Positions 16,460-23,328 of a stretch of 64,000 nt of DNA are shown in pieces. Source of the DNA: an uncultured Aquimarina sp. (GTDB lineage: Bacteria > Bacteroidota > Bacteroidia > Flavobacteriales > Flavobacteriaceae); contig CANNFM010000020.1 in NCBI GenBank assembly GCA_947503835.1, positions 1 to 64,000 on the forward strand, given 5' to 3'. The number at the start of each line of letters is the position of its first letter. Position 1 is the first letter of the stretch. Position numbers and translations under genes: made by a program. The notes below the pieces were generated by a model. That model was not told the origin of the DNA, did no database searches, and saw only the letters and a list, made by a program, of their open reading frames with translations.

Positions 16460-16750
16460 ATGAAACTATCATATGTCTACATTTTAAAATGTTCTGATGA
16501 TTCTTACTACACCGGTGTAACATCAAATCTCAACAAAAGATTGTTTCAACATGAATCAGGTTTTTATAGAGATTGTTATACCTATAAAAGGAGACCCATA
16601 ACATTAGTTTTTGTTTGCGAGTTTACAGATATCAATTTTGCCATTGATACAGAAAAACAAATTAAAAAGTGGTCTAGAGTTAAAAAAGAGGCTTTAATCA
16701 ATGGGGATTATGATAAGCTTCCTAATCTTGCAAAAAAGAAATTTCAGTAA
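16460..16750 (+). CDS. GIY-YIG nuclease, copy 2
   Basis: A 96-residue protein identical in sequence to copy 1, exactly 500 bp downstream. The two genes differ at five bases, all synonymous and all within the first 85 bp; the remaining 205 bp are identical. The catalytic Tyr, Arg and Glu motifs are intact. Tandem duplication by recombination between the flanking repeats, or gene conversion, explains the pattern. Confidence 0.9.
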   Translation: MKLSYVYILKCSDDSYYTGVTSNLNKRLFQHESGFYRDCYTYKRRPITLVFVCEFTDINFAIDTEKQIKKWSRVKKEALINGDYDKLPNLAKKKFQ

Positions 16751-17095
16751 GAAATGGTTCTCGATACAATCCCGATTACCATCGGGACCACTCGAACTGA
16801 CGTTGCGACTAAGCTCAACATGGCCAAGCACACACGCTACGTCACATCGAGTGCTGCACGATAGTGCAGTGTATCGAGATGTCTTTAGAACCGGTAAGTT
16901 TAAATTTAATCTATAGTACACCTAAATGGTTCTCGATACAATCCCGATTACCATCGGGACCACTCGAACTGACGGGCAAATATATTACGAACGTCACATC
17001 GAGTGCCACGCCCTGGCGTGGTGTACTTCGGCAAGCCTGTACTGAGCTATGTCGAAGTGCTCAGCAGAGCTATCGAGATGCTTTTAACAACGAAA
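16751..17095. repeat. Palindromic repeat array, right part
   Basis: Two further modules follow the second nuclease gene. Here the GGTTCTCGATA side carries a different hairpin, CCCGAT-TACC-ATCGGG, and the CATCGAGTGC side carries either CTGCACGATAGTGCAG or CCACGCCCTGGCGTGG followed by a long CTTCGGCAAGCCTG ... GAAGTGCTCAGC palindrome. The frame sequences stay the same while stem-loops change. Confidence 0.8.
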
Positions 17096-17113
17096 AACCC
17101 AAACACAAAAAAA

Positions 17114-17136
17114 GGAACACTAATCGTGTTCCTTTT
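17114..17136 (-). terminator. Terminator of the 17.2-kb gene
   Basis: GGAACAC (17114-17120) pairs with GTGTTCC (17126-17132), flanked by A-rich and T-rich runs. It lies 30 bp past the stop of the minus-strand gene at 17165-17863. Confidence 0.75.
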
Positions 17137-17164
17137 ATACTTTGTAGAGTGTATATATCATACA

Positions 17165-17863
17165 CTACGATACCAACTCTTCTTCCTGTTCATCCCCGAC
17201 GGTTACACCGCCAGATCGGCTAGGAGCGCGGTAAAGATCGCGTTTGGCTTGCAACTCATCAAACACATTATCGGCCGCAGCATTTATTTTTTGAAGGATG
17301 GCATACAACTCATTAAGTTGCTCTACCCGCTCGGCAGTATCTACCGTGCGTGTTCCTTTTTTCTGTTCCTGCACTTTATTAGCTTCGCGCAGGGTTTGTG
17401 CCAGGATAGCCGGTTGTTTTACAATATCTTTTGGTATACCCGTGGCTTCTAATGCTTTGAGATGCTGAGCAATCGTATCAGATAAACCCTCCATATACTG
17501 GATCATTTTGGTTTGGTTACCGGTCACAGTTCTAAAACGCCCAATCCCGAACTGTTTTTGTATCGCCTTTTTGCCCGGGAATGCATCTAATACCCAATAT
17601 TTAAGTTTTTTAAAATAAATACGACAATCCTGCATTGCCTTTTCTACGGCCTCTGTTTTTTCTTGCAACCTGGCACGATTAAGATCATCGCCACCTTCTT
17701 TATACCCCAGTGCTACTTTTTGCTCTACATGGGTTACAAAGTTTTGGTTAAGTTTTGGATCAAAGGTTGTAAATTGATCGATGTCTAATTTTAGGTGTTC
17801 TACAATAGTGTCTCCCCATTCTAAAAGCACCGTGTCTTTAAATCTGAAATTGCGTTCTGCCAT
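17165..17863 (-). CDS. Unknown helical cytoplasmic protein
   Basis: A 232-residue protein with no signal peptide, predicted mostly helical, with long charged helices (EKTEAVEKAMQDCRIYFKKL; RVEQLNELYAILQKINAAAD). The motif KKAIQKQFGIGRF and an acidic C-terminus GDEQEEELVS stand out. I recognise no family. It has a good terminator and is flanked by repeat arrays on both sides, so it is a lone gene in accessory DNA. Confidence 0.75.
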   Translation of the reverse strand: MAERNFRFKDTVLLEWGDTIVEHLKLDIDQFTTFDPKLNQNFVTHVEQKVALGYKEGGDDLNRARLQEKTEAVEKAMQDCRIYFKKLKYWVLDAFPGKKAIQKQFGIGRFRTVTGNQTKMIQYMEGLSDTIAQHLKALEATGIPKDIVKQPAILAQTLREANKVQEQKKGTRTVDTAERVEQLNELYAILQKINAAADNVFDELQAKRDLYRAPSRSGGVTVGDEQEEELVS

Positions 17864-17899
17864 TTCTTTAGGTTTTAATTTTGTTAATACATAATTTTT

Positions 17900-18280
17900 A
17901 TGGTAAACACATATATACTAGTAGTTAGGCAAATTACTTTGACGCTTAATCGCATTGACAACACGGAAACTCCTCTTGACAAGGTGAAAACTCTCCCTGA
18001 CCATGTGAAAGCTTCTCTTGACAAAGCGGAAGCTTCTCTTGACAAGGTGCAAGCTTCTCTTGACAATGTGAAAGCTCCTCTTGACAATGTGCAAGCTTCT
18101 CTTGACAATGTGAAAGCTTCTCTTGACAAGGTGAAAGCTCCTCTTGACAATGTGAAAGCTTCTCTTGACAAAGCGGAAGCCTCTCTTGACAATGTGCAAG
18201 CTTCTCTTGACAATGTGAAAGCTCCTCTTGACAAAAATTTACCAACTGCTAATGTGTATATGTATTTAGACGCAACATAA
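17900..18280 (+). CDS. Possible heptad-repeat protein (uncertain)
   Basis: A 126-codon frame that reads through the 21-bp minisatellite as seven-residue repeats of the type SLDNVKA, SLDKVQA, PLDNVKA. Leu is invariant and Val/Ala sits three residues on, so a coiled coil would form. All the differences between units are non-synonymous, so there is no codon-level sign of selection, and the repeat length keeps other frames open too. Treat it as unproven coding sequence. Confidence 0.25.
   Translation: MVNTYILVVRQITLTLNRIDNTETPLDKVKTLPDHVKASLDKAEASLDKVQASLDNVKAPLDNVQASLDNVKASLDKVKAPLDNVKASLDKAEASLDNVQASLDNVKAPLDKNLPTANVYMYLDAT
17951..18240. repeat. 21-bp minisatellite, 14 units
   Basis: Fourteen units of 21 bp, the first and last degenerate, with the consensus TCTCTTGACAATGTGAAAGC plus T. 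Unit variants alternate T/C at the first base, AAT/AAG/AAA, GTG/GCG and AAA/CAA/GAA. Nearly every unit contains TTGACA. It lies just upstream of the minus-strand gene at 17165-17863. Confidence 0.95.
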
Positions 18281-18388
18281 CGATTGCATGGGGTGGGTGT
18301 GCTGTTAAGCGATGGCGAATATAAGAATTAATTTACTGATTATGAAATAGTAACGTTAAGTTTTTAGTAGTTAGGGGGTAGGTGTTGA

Positions 18389-18671
18389 GGTTGTTATCTT
18401 AGAGATGATCTGGGACTTATGATGAGGTCGTACCAATTAGACAAGGAAAAGATGTTGCGATTCTATCGGTTGCTACTGGGTTGATCGCTTGGATTTGTAA
18501 TCTGAGTTATTGGCTTCTTTGTCGGCACCCGTCACAGACGAGCGCTAGCGGGGGTTGTTATCTTAGAGATGATCTGGAACTTATGATGAGGTCGTACCAA
18601 TTAGACAAGGAAAAGATGTTGCGATTCTATCGGTTGCTACTGGGTTGATCGCTTGGATTTGTAATCCGAGT
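18389..18671. repeat. 119-bp direct repeat pair
   Basis: The block beginning GGTTGTTATCTTAGAGATGA and ending at GGATTTGTAATCTGAG occurs at 18389-18507 and again at 18553-18671 with about two mismatches. The spacer is 45 bp. A diverged relative lies at about 115-200. The 520-bp stretch 18281-18804 holds only this repeat and the hairpin below. Confidence 0.85.
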
Positions 18672-18692
18672 GCATTTAAGTAAATAGTATGT

Positions 18693-18722
18693 ACGCGGAT
18701 TGCAAATCCGCGCTATCTGGGT
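18693..18722. repeat. CGGATT...AATCCG palindrome, copy 2
   Basis: ACGCGGATTGCAAATCCGCG followed by CTATCTGG. The stem is extended to GCGGATT/AATCCGC in this copy. Confidence 0.6.
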
Positions 18723-18804
18723 TTGTAATCTGCGTTATCGGGTTTAATGTTGATACATCTTTTGTGGCGACTAGTTGCAAATTTGTGGCAGCGAGGGTTT
18801 TTAT

Positions 18805-19884
18805 TTACCAGTCTTGAAATTCAAATAAATTATCTGAAACTCGACCTTTCTCCTTTTTATATCCATTATTAATGTCAAATATATCTTCTAATTTGAATTC
18901 TGAAATTAAGAGGTCATTATATATGTTGTGAATCATTCTGTAATCAGTTAAGAATTTATTAGAATCATTTTCCCATTGCTTACCAAAGCCAGAATACCAA
19001 TTATAAAATAATAATGCTTGTTCATTATTCGAAAGTTGGGCTCTTAATATTCTAACATAATTTCTCTTTTGATTATAAGAAATCATATTTTCATCTTGGT
19101 TTACAACAAATTTTACGGTTTGAAATAAATGCCTGTAATAATGAGCTAATTGGTGATTGTAACCCTCAAATATTTGAAATTCAATTTTACGGGAAATGTA
19201 ATTTCCTTCTTGAAGTTTTATATGACTTTTAATTTCCTCGTCAAAACCGTCATAGTTAAATTCGGCTATTAGGTCTTGCAGTTTTTTTAGATTTTTAAAG
19301 AATTGGTGTTTTTCTAAATCTTTTTCAGTTAGTCCGTGAAAGAAAACACCATATGCCTCATTTAAACGCTCTTTAGGTGTTAAGTCATCATTAATAAAAC
19401 TATAAATAGCAACAACATAACTTATAGATAATTCTAATATTAAATACTCAAAAACTCTTCTCCCATATATTGATTCCTCAATTATCTGTCCATCATTTCT
19501 TTTCTTCTTTATTTTTACATAAAGTTCATTAACGTTTTCCTTATGTAAACGAAGCATTTCATAAAATTGGTTTTCAAACTTATCCTTTTCATATTTTTCT
19601 TTATTAGCTGTTAGTTCTTTGCGAAATTCCGTTATTTGGAATTCATTAAATTTATATTGGATATAAAATGCTAAAAATGTGACAATTACTCCTGATATTG
19701 CTATGAAAGGATTCATCAATCCACCGATAGTATCACCAATATTTCCAGTTTCTGTAAAGTTTAATTGTTGAGATGCAGCTTCTTTTACAAATATTTTTGG
19801 CGCAAAAAAAGCAAAAATTATAAGTCCAATTGACAATGGAATTAATACTCTTAATAAAATTTTGTAAGTTTTGTCATTATCCAT
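18805..19884 (-). CDS. Putative phage abortive infection protein (putAbiC-like)
   Basis: A 359-residue membrane-anchored protein. Two hydrophobic segments (about residues 9-26 and 50-75) are followed by a coiled stretch and the putAbiC core: FENQFYEMLRLHKENVNELY, the middle GRRVFEYLI, and the C-terminal HYYRHLFQTVKFV plus YVRILRAQLSNNEQALLFYN. Related AbiC-type proteins abort phage infection. The start is placed at MDNDKTYKIL, since 26 further codons upstream lie in the palindromic spacer. It sits next to an Abi-alpha-like gene on the same strand. Confidence 0.85.
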   Translation of the reverse strand: MDNDKTYKILLRVLIPLSIGLIIFAFFAPKIFVKEAASQQLNFTETGNIGDTIGGLMNPFIAISGVIVTFLAFYIQYKFNEFQITEFRKELTANKEKYEKDKFENQFYEMLRLHKENVNELYVKIKKKRNDGQIIEESIYGRRVFEYLILELSISYVVAIYSFINDDLTPKERLNEAYGVFFHGLTEKDLEKHQFFKNLKKLQDLIAEFNYDGFDEEIKSHIKLQEGNYISRKIEFQIFEGYNHQLAHYYRHLFQTVKFVVNQDENMISYNQKRNYVRILRAQLSNNEQALLFYNWYSGFGKQWENDSNKFLTDYRMIHNIYNDLLISEFKLEDIFDINNGYKKEKGRVSDNLFEFQDW

Positions 19885-19914
19885 TTTTGATTCTCGATTG
19901 ATGTTGGTTCTAAT

Positions 19915-19985
19915 TGCTGCTAACGTTTCTTGTATGGTGCGTTTGCATCCCGAAGGGTGCATATGTATTATACAAATTGTTACCT
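19915..19985. repeat. Cassette-type palindromic spacer with CCCGAAGGG loop
   Basis: GCTAACGTTTCTTGTATGG, TTTGCATCCCGAAGGGTGCA and TATACAAATTGTTACC form a layered palindrome: TAAC/GTTA outside, TTGTAT/ATACAA next, TGCATCCC/GGGTGCA at the tip. It is a close relative of the spacer at 4455-4530 and separates the two Abi-type genes. Confidence 0.65.
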
Positions 19986-20771
19986 ACTTTTTTTACTTTC
20001 CGCTTCTTCTTTAGCCCTTTTCTCCTCTTCTTTATCTACTTGCTCCTTAGTTACTAACTCAGTTGTCCAGAAATCATCTGGATTTAATTTTGAACCTTGA
20101 CTTTTAACATAAAGGCTTAAACCCAAATATGTTGGGGAGATATCTGCAATTAAATCAGTAGATTCAGGGTCAAATCCTCCTGGTATTAGACCAAGAGCTC
20201 TTAAATAATCTAGTTCCCGATCAACTCGATGATAATTTTTTATACCCGTTAGTTCAAAAATACTATCACAGTGTATTTTTAATTCGTCCGCAATAACTAA
20301 TCCATTTGGATAAATTATCTTTCTACTATTCTCAACTCCATATTTTAAAATCTGCGCTTGTGCAGTTGTGAGTTGTTTTAATAGATCAATAAATATTAAA
20401 TTTTCATCATCTGTTCCTGATTCAGTACAGGAAGAAACAAATAAACCTGCCCACATATCTTGAACTTCTTCATTATCTATTAATGAGCTATTTTCAATTA
20501 TAGAAAGTCCGATTCTTGGATGGGATGTGAGTTGTAGTTTTTCATCATTAAAATCTAGTTTCCCTTTAGCTTTTTCGAGCATTTTAATCACATTCTTTAA
20601 ACGCCAATGTCGAACTTGATCTTGAACAAGTAACCCTAATTCACCTAATGCTGGCTTACAGGTAAGTTGTAAAAAGCCTCCAATCCCTTCTAAAGACTTT
20701 TGAACAGTCTTGTCAATTGCATTTGCGATAGGTTTTATCCCAAAAATATCTAGTCCCTTGTTTTCACTCAT
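19980..20771 (-). CDS. Abi-alpha (DUF4393)-like protein
   Basis: A 263-residue protein with the layout of the Abi-alpha/DUF4393 family: an N-terminal amphipathic segment, LLVQDQVRHWRLKNVIKMLEKAKGKL, then LTSHPRIGLSIIENSSLIDNEEVQDMWAGLFVSS, in which the E.qdmWAgL core is the family hallmark. A winged-helix-like C-terminal part follows (LDYLRALGLIPGGF), then a charged tail. The family is linked to abortive infection by phage. It is adjacent to the putAbiC-like gene; the spacer between them argues they are separate cassettes rather than one operon. Confidence 0.75.
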   Translation of the reverse strand: MSENKGLDIFGIKPIANAIDKTVQKSLEGIGGFLQLTCKPALGELGLLVQDQVRHWRLKNVIKMLEKAKGKLDFNDEKLQLTSHPRIGLSIIENSSLIDNEEVQDMWAGLFVSSCTESGTDDENLIFIDLLKQLTTAQAQILKYGVENSRKIIYPNGLVIADELKIHCDSIFELTGIKNYHRVDRELDYLRALGLIPGGFDPESTDLIADISPTYLGLSLYVKSQGSKLNPDDFWTTELVTKEQVDKEEEKRAKEEAESKKSR

Positions 20772-20794
20772 TTCTATGATTTCATTTTAATTGT

Positions 20795-20855
20795 GGGTAA
20801 CGTCAAATATAATTCCGTAGGGTGCAATGATTTCATATACCTTGTTAGCTTCTGT
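20795..20855. repeat. Cassette-type spacer, divergent
   Basis: GGGTAACGTCAAATATAATT, CCGTAGGGTGCAATG and ATACCTTGTTAGCTT. The outer TAAC/GTTA boxes and the central GTAGGGTGCA recall the other spacers, but the inner stem is weak. It lies between the Abi-alpha-like gene and the unknown gene at 20863-21759. Confidence 0.45.
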
Positions 20856-20862
20856 TTTCATT

Positions 20863-21759
20863 TTATTCAATATCAAAAGTTATAGATAATGCAGACGAAA
20901 TTGGACTTGATTTTTGTCTAAGTAAATTGACCATGGTTTCAAAATTTGGCGAATCATCTATTAGTCCCTCCTTGCAACCAATCAAAAGGTCATTGATGAA
21001 ATATTCTAATCTCCATCCTGCATCATGTTCATCGCTAAAATCCATTACATTCAATTGATATTTGATGTCTCCTAAAGATGGAGAGTGGTCTTTGTCAAAC
21101 AATTTTAGAGCTTTATCTAATTCTGGTTTGGGAATTATTCTGCATCCAACATCATTCTTTTCAATCTCAGGAAGTACTTCAACGGGTGATTTGATTTCCC
21201 AAGGAATTGAACAAGGATTATAAAAGAGATAGTATAATTTGACATCAAATTTATTTGAAAAATGACGCATGACATCTTCTTGTTCACTACCAGTTTTTAA
21301 GGCTTTGTACTTTGAGGCATCTGTATATTTAAGAGTTTTAGGTTCTACGATTTCTTGGTGTTCTTCTTCTGTAACTAGTAATCTTCCCATTCCTTGTCGG
21401 TAGTATGGGTCAAACTCTTTGAATTTAACAGTACTAGCATATAGTTTTTTGGATTGAATGAATGCTAGTTTACTTCTGATTATTTTACCTTTTCTTCTGA
21501 AAATAACCATCAATCCCAAATCTGCCACTTCAAAGGTTCTATAGTGTCTTCCACCACCTATGTAATGAGCATCAAAACGAACAGTCCAACCAGAACCAAA
21601 TTTCCTTGGTCCTTGTCCAATAAACTCTCCAATTAACTTATGGTCTAATGATTCTTCATGTGTAAACGGAAAGGCAGATAGATTATACGATACATTAAAG
21701 TTGCATTCTGCAATTCGTGTTTGCAAATAGTTCATTACATCTTCGGGTACTTGTATCAT
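20863..21759 (-). CDS. Unknown protein beside the Abi-type genes
   Basis: A 298-residue soluble protein, no signal peptide. The N-terminal half contains GSGWTVRFDAHYIGGGRHYR, FEVADLGLMVIFRRKGKIIR and KLAFIQSKKLYA, a basic beta-rich layout that could bind nucleic acid (some nuclease folds show a D...F(K/R)xK..FIQ pattern similar to DLGLMVIFRRK ... LAFIQSKK). No family is recognised. Its position upstream of two Abi-type genes suggests a defence role, which is an inference. Confidence 0.7.
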   Translation of the reverse strand: MIQVPEDVMNYLQTRIAECNFNVSYNLSAFPFTHEESLDHKLIGEFIGQGPRKFGSGWTVRFDAHYIGGGRHYRTFEVADLGLMVIFRRKGKIIRSKLAFIQSKKLYASTVKFKEFDPYYRQGMGRLLVTEEEHQEIVEPKTLKYTDASKYKALKTGSEQEDVMRHFSNKFDVKLYYLFYNPCSIPWEIKSPVEVLPEIEKNDVGCRIIPKPELDKALKLFDKDHSPSLGDIKYQLNVMDFSDEHDAGWRLEYFINDLLIGCKEGLIDDSPNFETMVNLLRQKSSPISSALSITFDIE

Positions 21760-21831
21760 TTGGTCATTTTTTAATTGAAGCTAAAAATTGTATATAGTCA
21801 CCTTTAATACCGATAGACCTTTTTTACACCC

Positions 21832-22067
21832 CCTAATCTACCCCAATATTTGTAACCTCCCGATGTGGGAAACCGTAAGCATTTTAAAAAAGATTTTTGT
21901 ATGGGCCCTTCGACGAGTTTGTAATAAGTTAGAGCTATACTTTGATAAATTTGTTGACTTGTCTACCTACAGATAGATACCTGCGGGATACAATCTATGT
22001 GGTTACTAGTCAAAGACTAGTAGGAGTGGGGACACGGATTACAAATCCGCGCGATTTGGTTTTTTAC
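21832..22067. repeat. Composite dispersed repeat, copy C
   Basis: It begins with the ~100-bp intergenic repeat (CTACCCCAATATTTGTAACC, CGATGTGGGAAACCGTAAGC), then CCCTTCGACGAGTTTGTAAT, CAGATAGATACCTGCGGGAT and the hairpin CACGGATTACAAATCCGCG at 22034. A second copy of the whole block lies at about 23000-23278, so the gene at 22092-22937 sits between direct repeats. Confidence 0.8.
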
Positions 22068-22091
22068 CTCAGTTCTTTGTTGTACAAAGTT

Positions 22092-22937
22092 TTATTCATA
22101 GAAATCATATTCATATCGATACTCAGACTTTGAATTGTCGTTTGACCATTTGGTTTCTATATATTTTTCTATTAGTCCAAGTTCGTTATAGATGAATTCT
22201 TCATATCCATTTGGGACTTCATTATTTTGTTCTTTTTTATATCCTACTATTTTTATCAATTGATTTTTCGAGTTATAGTAAAATTTTTTTCCATATCCAC
22301 CATGATAAGTTGTTTTAATAAGTCTACTGTTTTCGTAAACATAATCAATCAATGAGTTTATCTTTTGTCCATCTCGAGATTTCCTTTTGATTATGTTGCC
22401 ATTGGAATCAGTGGTCGTAATGTTAGTGCGAGAAAATATAGAATCTTTGCCAATTCGCTCAATAATTTTTTTGCCTTTATCAGTTTGTTCGTAAGTCGAT
22501 ATTCTTCGAATGTTATTTTTATTATTAAAAGATAACTTCTTTACCATGAAGCCATCGTCATCGTAGAAGTACCTATACACATAATTTCCAAATTCATCTA
22601 TTGCTGATGTTTTATTGCCGTTATTATCATATTCATATCGCCAAACAGTTGGTTTGTTAAAATTAGAATGAGTTGAAACCGATATTATGTTGTTTCCATT
22701 GGTATTATAAATTTTTGTGAGTGTTGATTTAAGGGATTTAAATCCAGCAAAATCATCATGTAATCTATAGATTAGGCGACCAATAGAATCATATTGAGAT
22801 TTACTTACTAATTTATTGTTAACGTCAAATATTCTGACTTCTTTAACTCTGTTGGATATTATCAAACTATCAGCATTTGTTTGACTGAATGTTAAATTGG
22901 TTAATAAGAGTAATAAAAAAGAAAAAATATGCTTCAA
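22092..22937 (-). CDS. Secreted YD-repeat-like protein
   Basis: A 281-residue exported protein. The SPI signal MKHIFSFLLLLLTNLTFSQ is followed by repeats of the YD/RHS kind, such as YDSIGRLIYRLHDDF, YEYDNNGNKTSAIDEFGNY and YVYRYFYDDDGFMVKKLSF. Short stand-alone proteins with such repeats are common in Bacteroidetes and probably form a beta-wrapped surface or periplasmic domain. No toxin domain is present. It is bracketed by ~280-bp direct repeats. Confidence 0.75.
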   Translation of the reverse strand: MKHIFSFLLLLLTNLTFSQTNADSLIISNRVKEVRIFDVNNKLVSKSQYDSIGRLIYRLHDDFAGFKSLKSTLTKIYNTNGNNIISVSTHSNFNKPTVWRYEYDNNGNKTSAIDEFGNYVYRYFYDDDGFMVKKLSFNNKNNIRRISTYEQTDKGKKIIERIGKDSIFSRTNITTTDSNGNIIKRKSRDGQKINSLIDYVYENSRLIKTTYHGGYGKKFYYNSKNQLIKIVGYKKEQNNEVPNGYEEFIYNELGLIEKYIETKWSNDNSKSEYRYEYDFYE

Positions 22938-22960
22938 GATTTTAGTTTTTAAATTTTGTA

Positions 22961-23079
22961 CAACGGCTATATAATAGCAATTGCTATTATTTCTTTTATA
23001 TTTCCCACTAATCTACCGCAATATTTCCAATCTTCCTATTTGGGAAACCGTAAGCATTTTAAAAAAGATTTTTGTATGG
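22961..23079. repeat. Dispersed ~100-bp intergenic repeat, copy D
   Basis: CAACGGCTAT, then the perfect 20-bp palindrome ATAATAGCAATTGCTATTAT (22971-22990), CTACCGCAATATTTCCAATC and GGGAAACCGTAAGCATTTT. It is the best preserved copy and carries the full 5' palindrome. Confidence 0.8.
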
Positions 23080-23280
23080 CCCTTCGACGCAGCTCAGGGA
23101 CCATACTTCAATAAACTCAGGGTGACACCTTCGACGAGTTTGTAATAAGTTAGAGCTATACTTTGATAAATTTGTTGACTTGTCTATCTGCAGATAGATA
23201 CCTGCGGGATAGAATCTATGTGGTGACTGGTCACTGATTAGCAGGAGCATGGATTACAAATCCACGCGATCTGGTTTATA
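23080..23280. repeat. Composite repeat, continuation of copy D
   Basis: CCCTTCGACGCAGCTCAGGG through CAGATAGATACCTGCGGGAT and the hairpin CATGGATTACAAATCCACG, matching 21902-22067. This copy has an extra ~47 bp bounded by CTTCGAC direct repeats, which copy C lacks. In the hairpin C-G has changed to T-A on both sides, so pairing is kept. Confidence 0.75.
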
Positions 23281-23328
23281 TTTTGCCTCTACTAACCAAG
23301 GGTTTGACTAACATATGATTAGCAAATA

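Noticed and set aside
17951..18240. CRISPR array
   Set aside because: The units are contiguous 21-bp copies with no unique spacers, and no cas genes are present.
17884..18245. Three minus-strand frames over the 21-bp array
   Set aside because: A 21-bp period leaves all frames open by chance. None has a start signal or non-repeat domain.
18805..19962. Longer putAbiC-like protein starting at 19962
   Set aside because: The extra 26 residues are encoded by the palindromic spacer, whose homologue at 4455 is non-coding.
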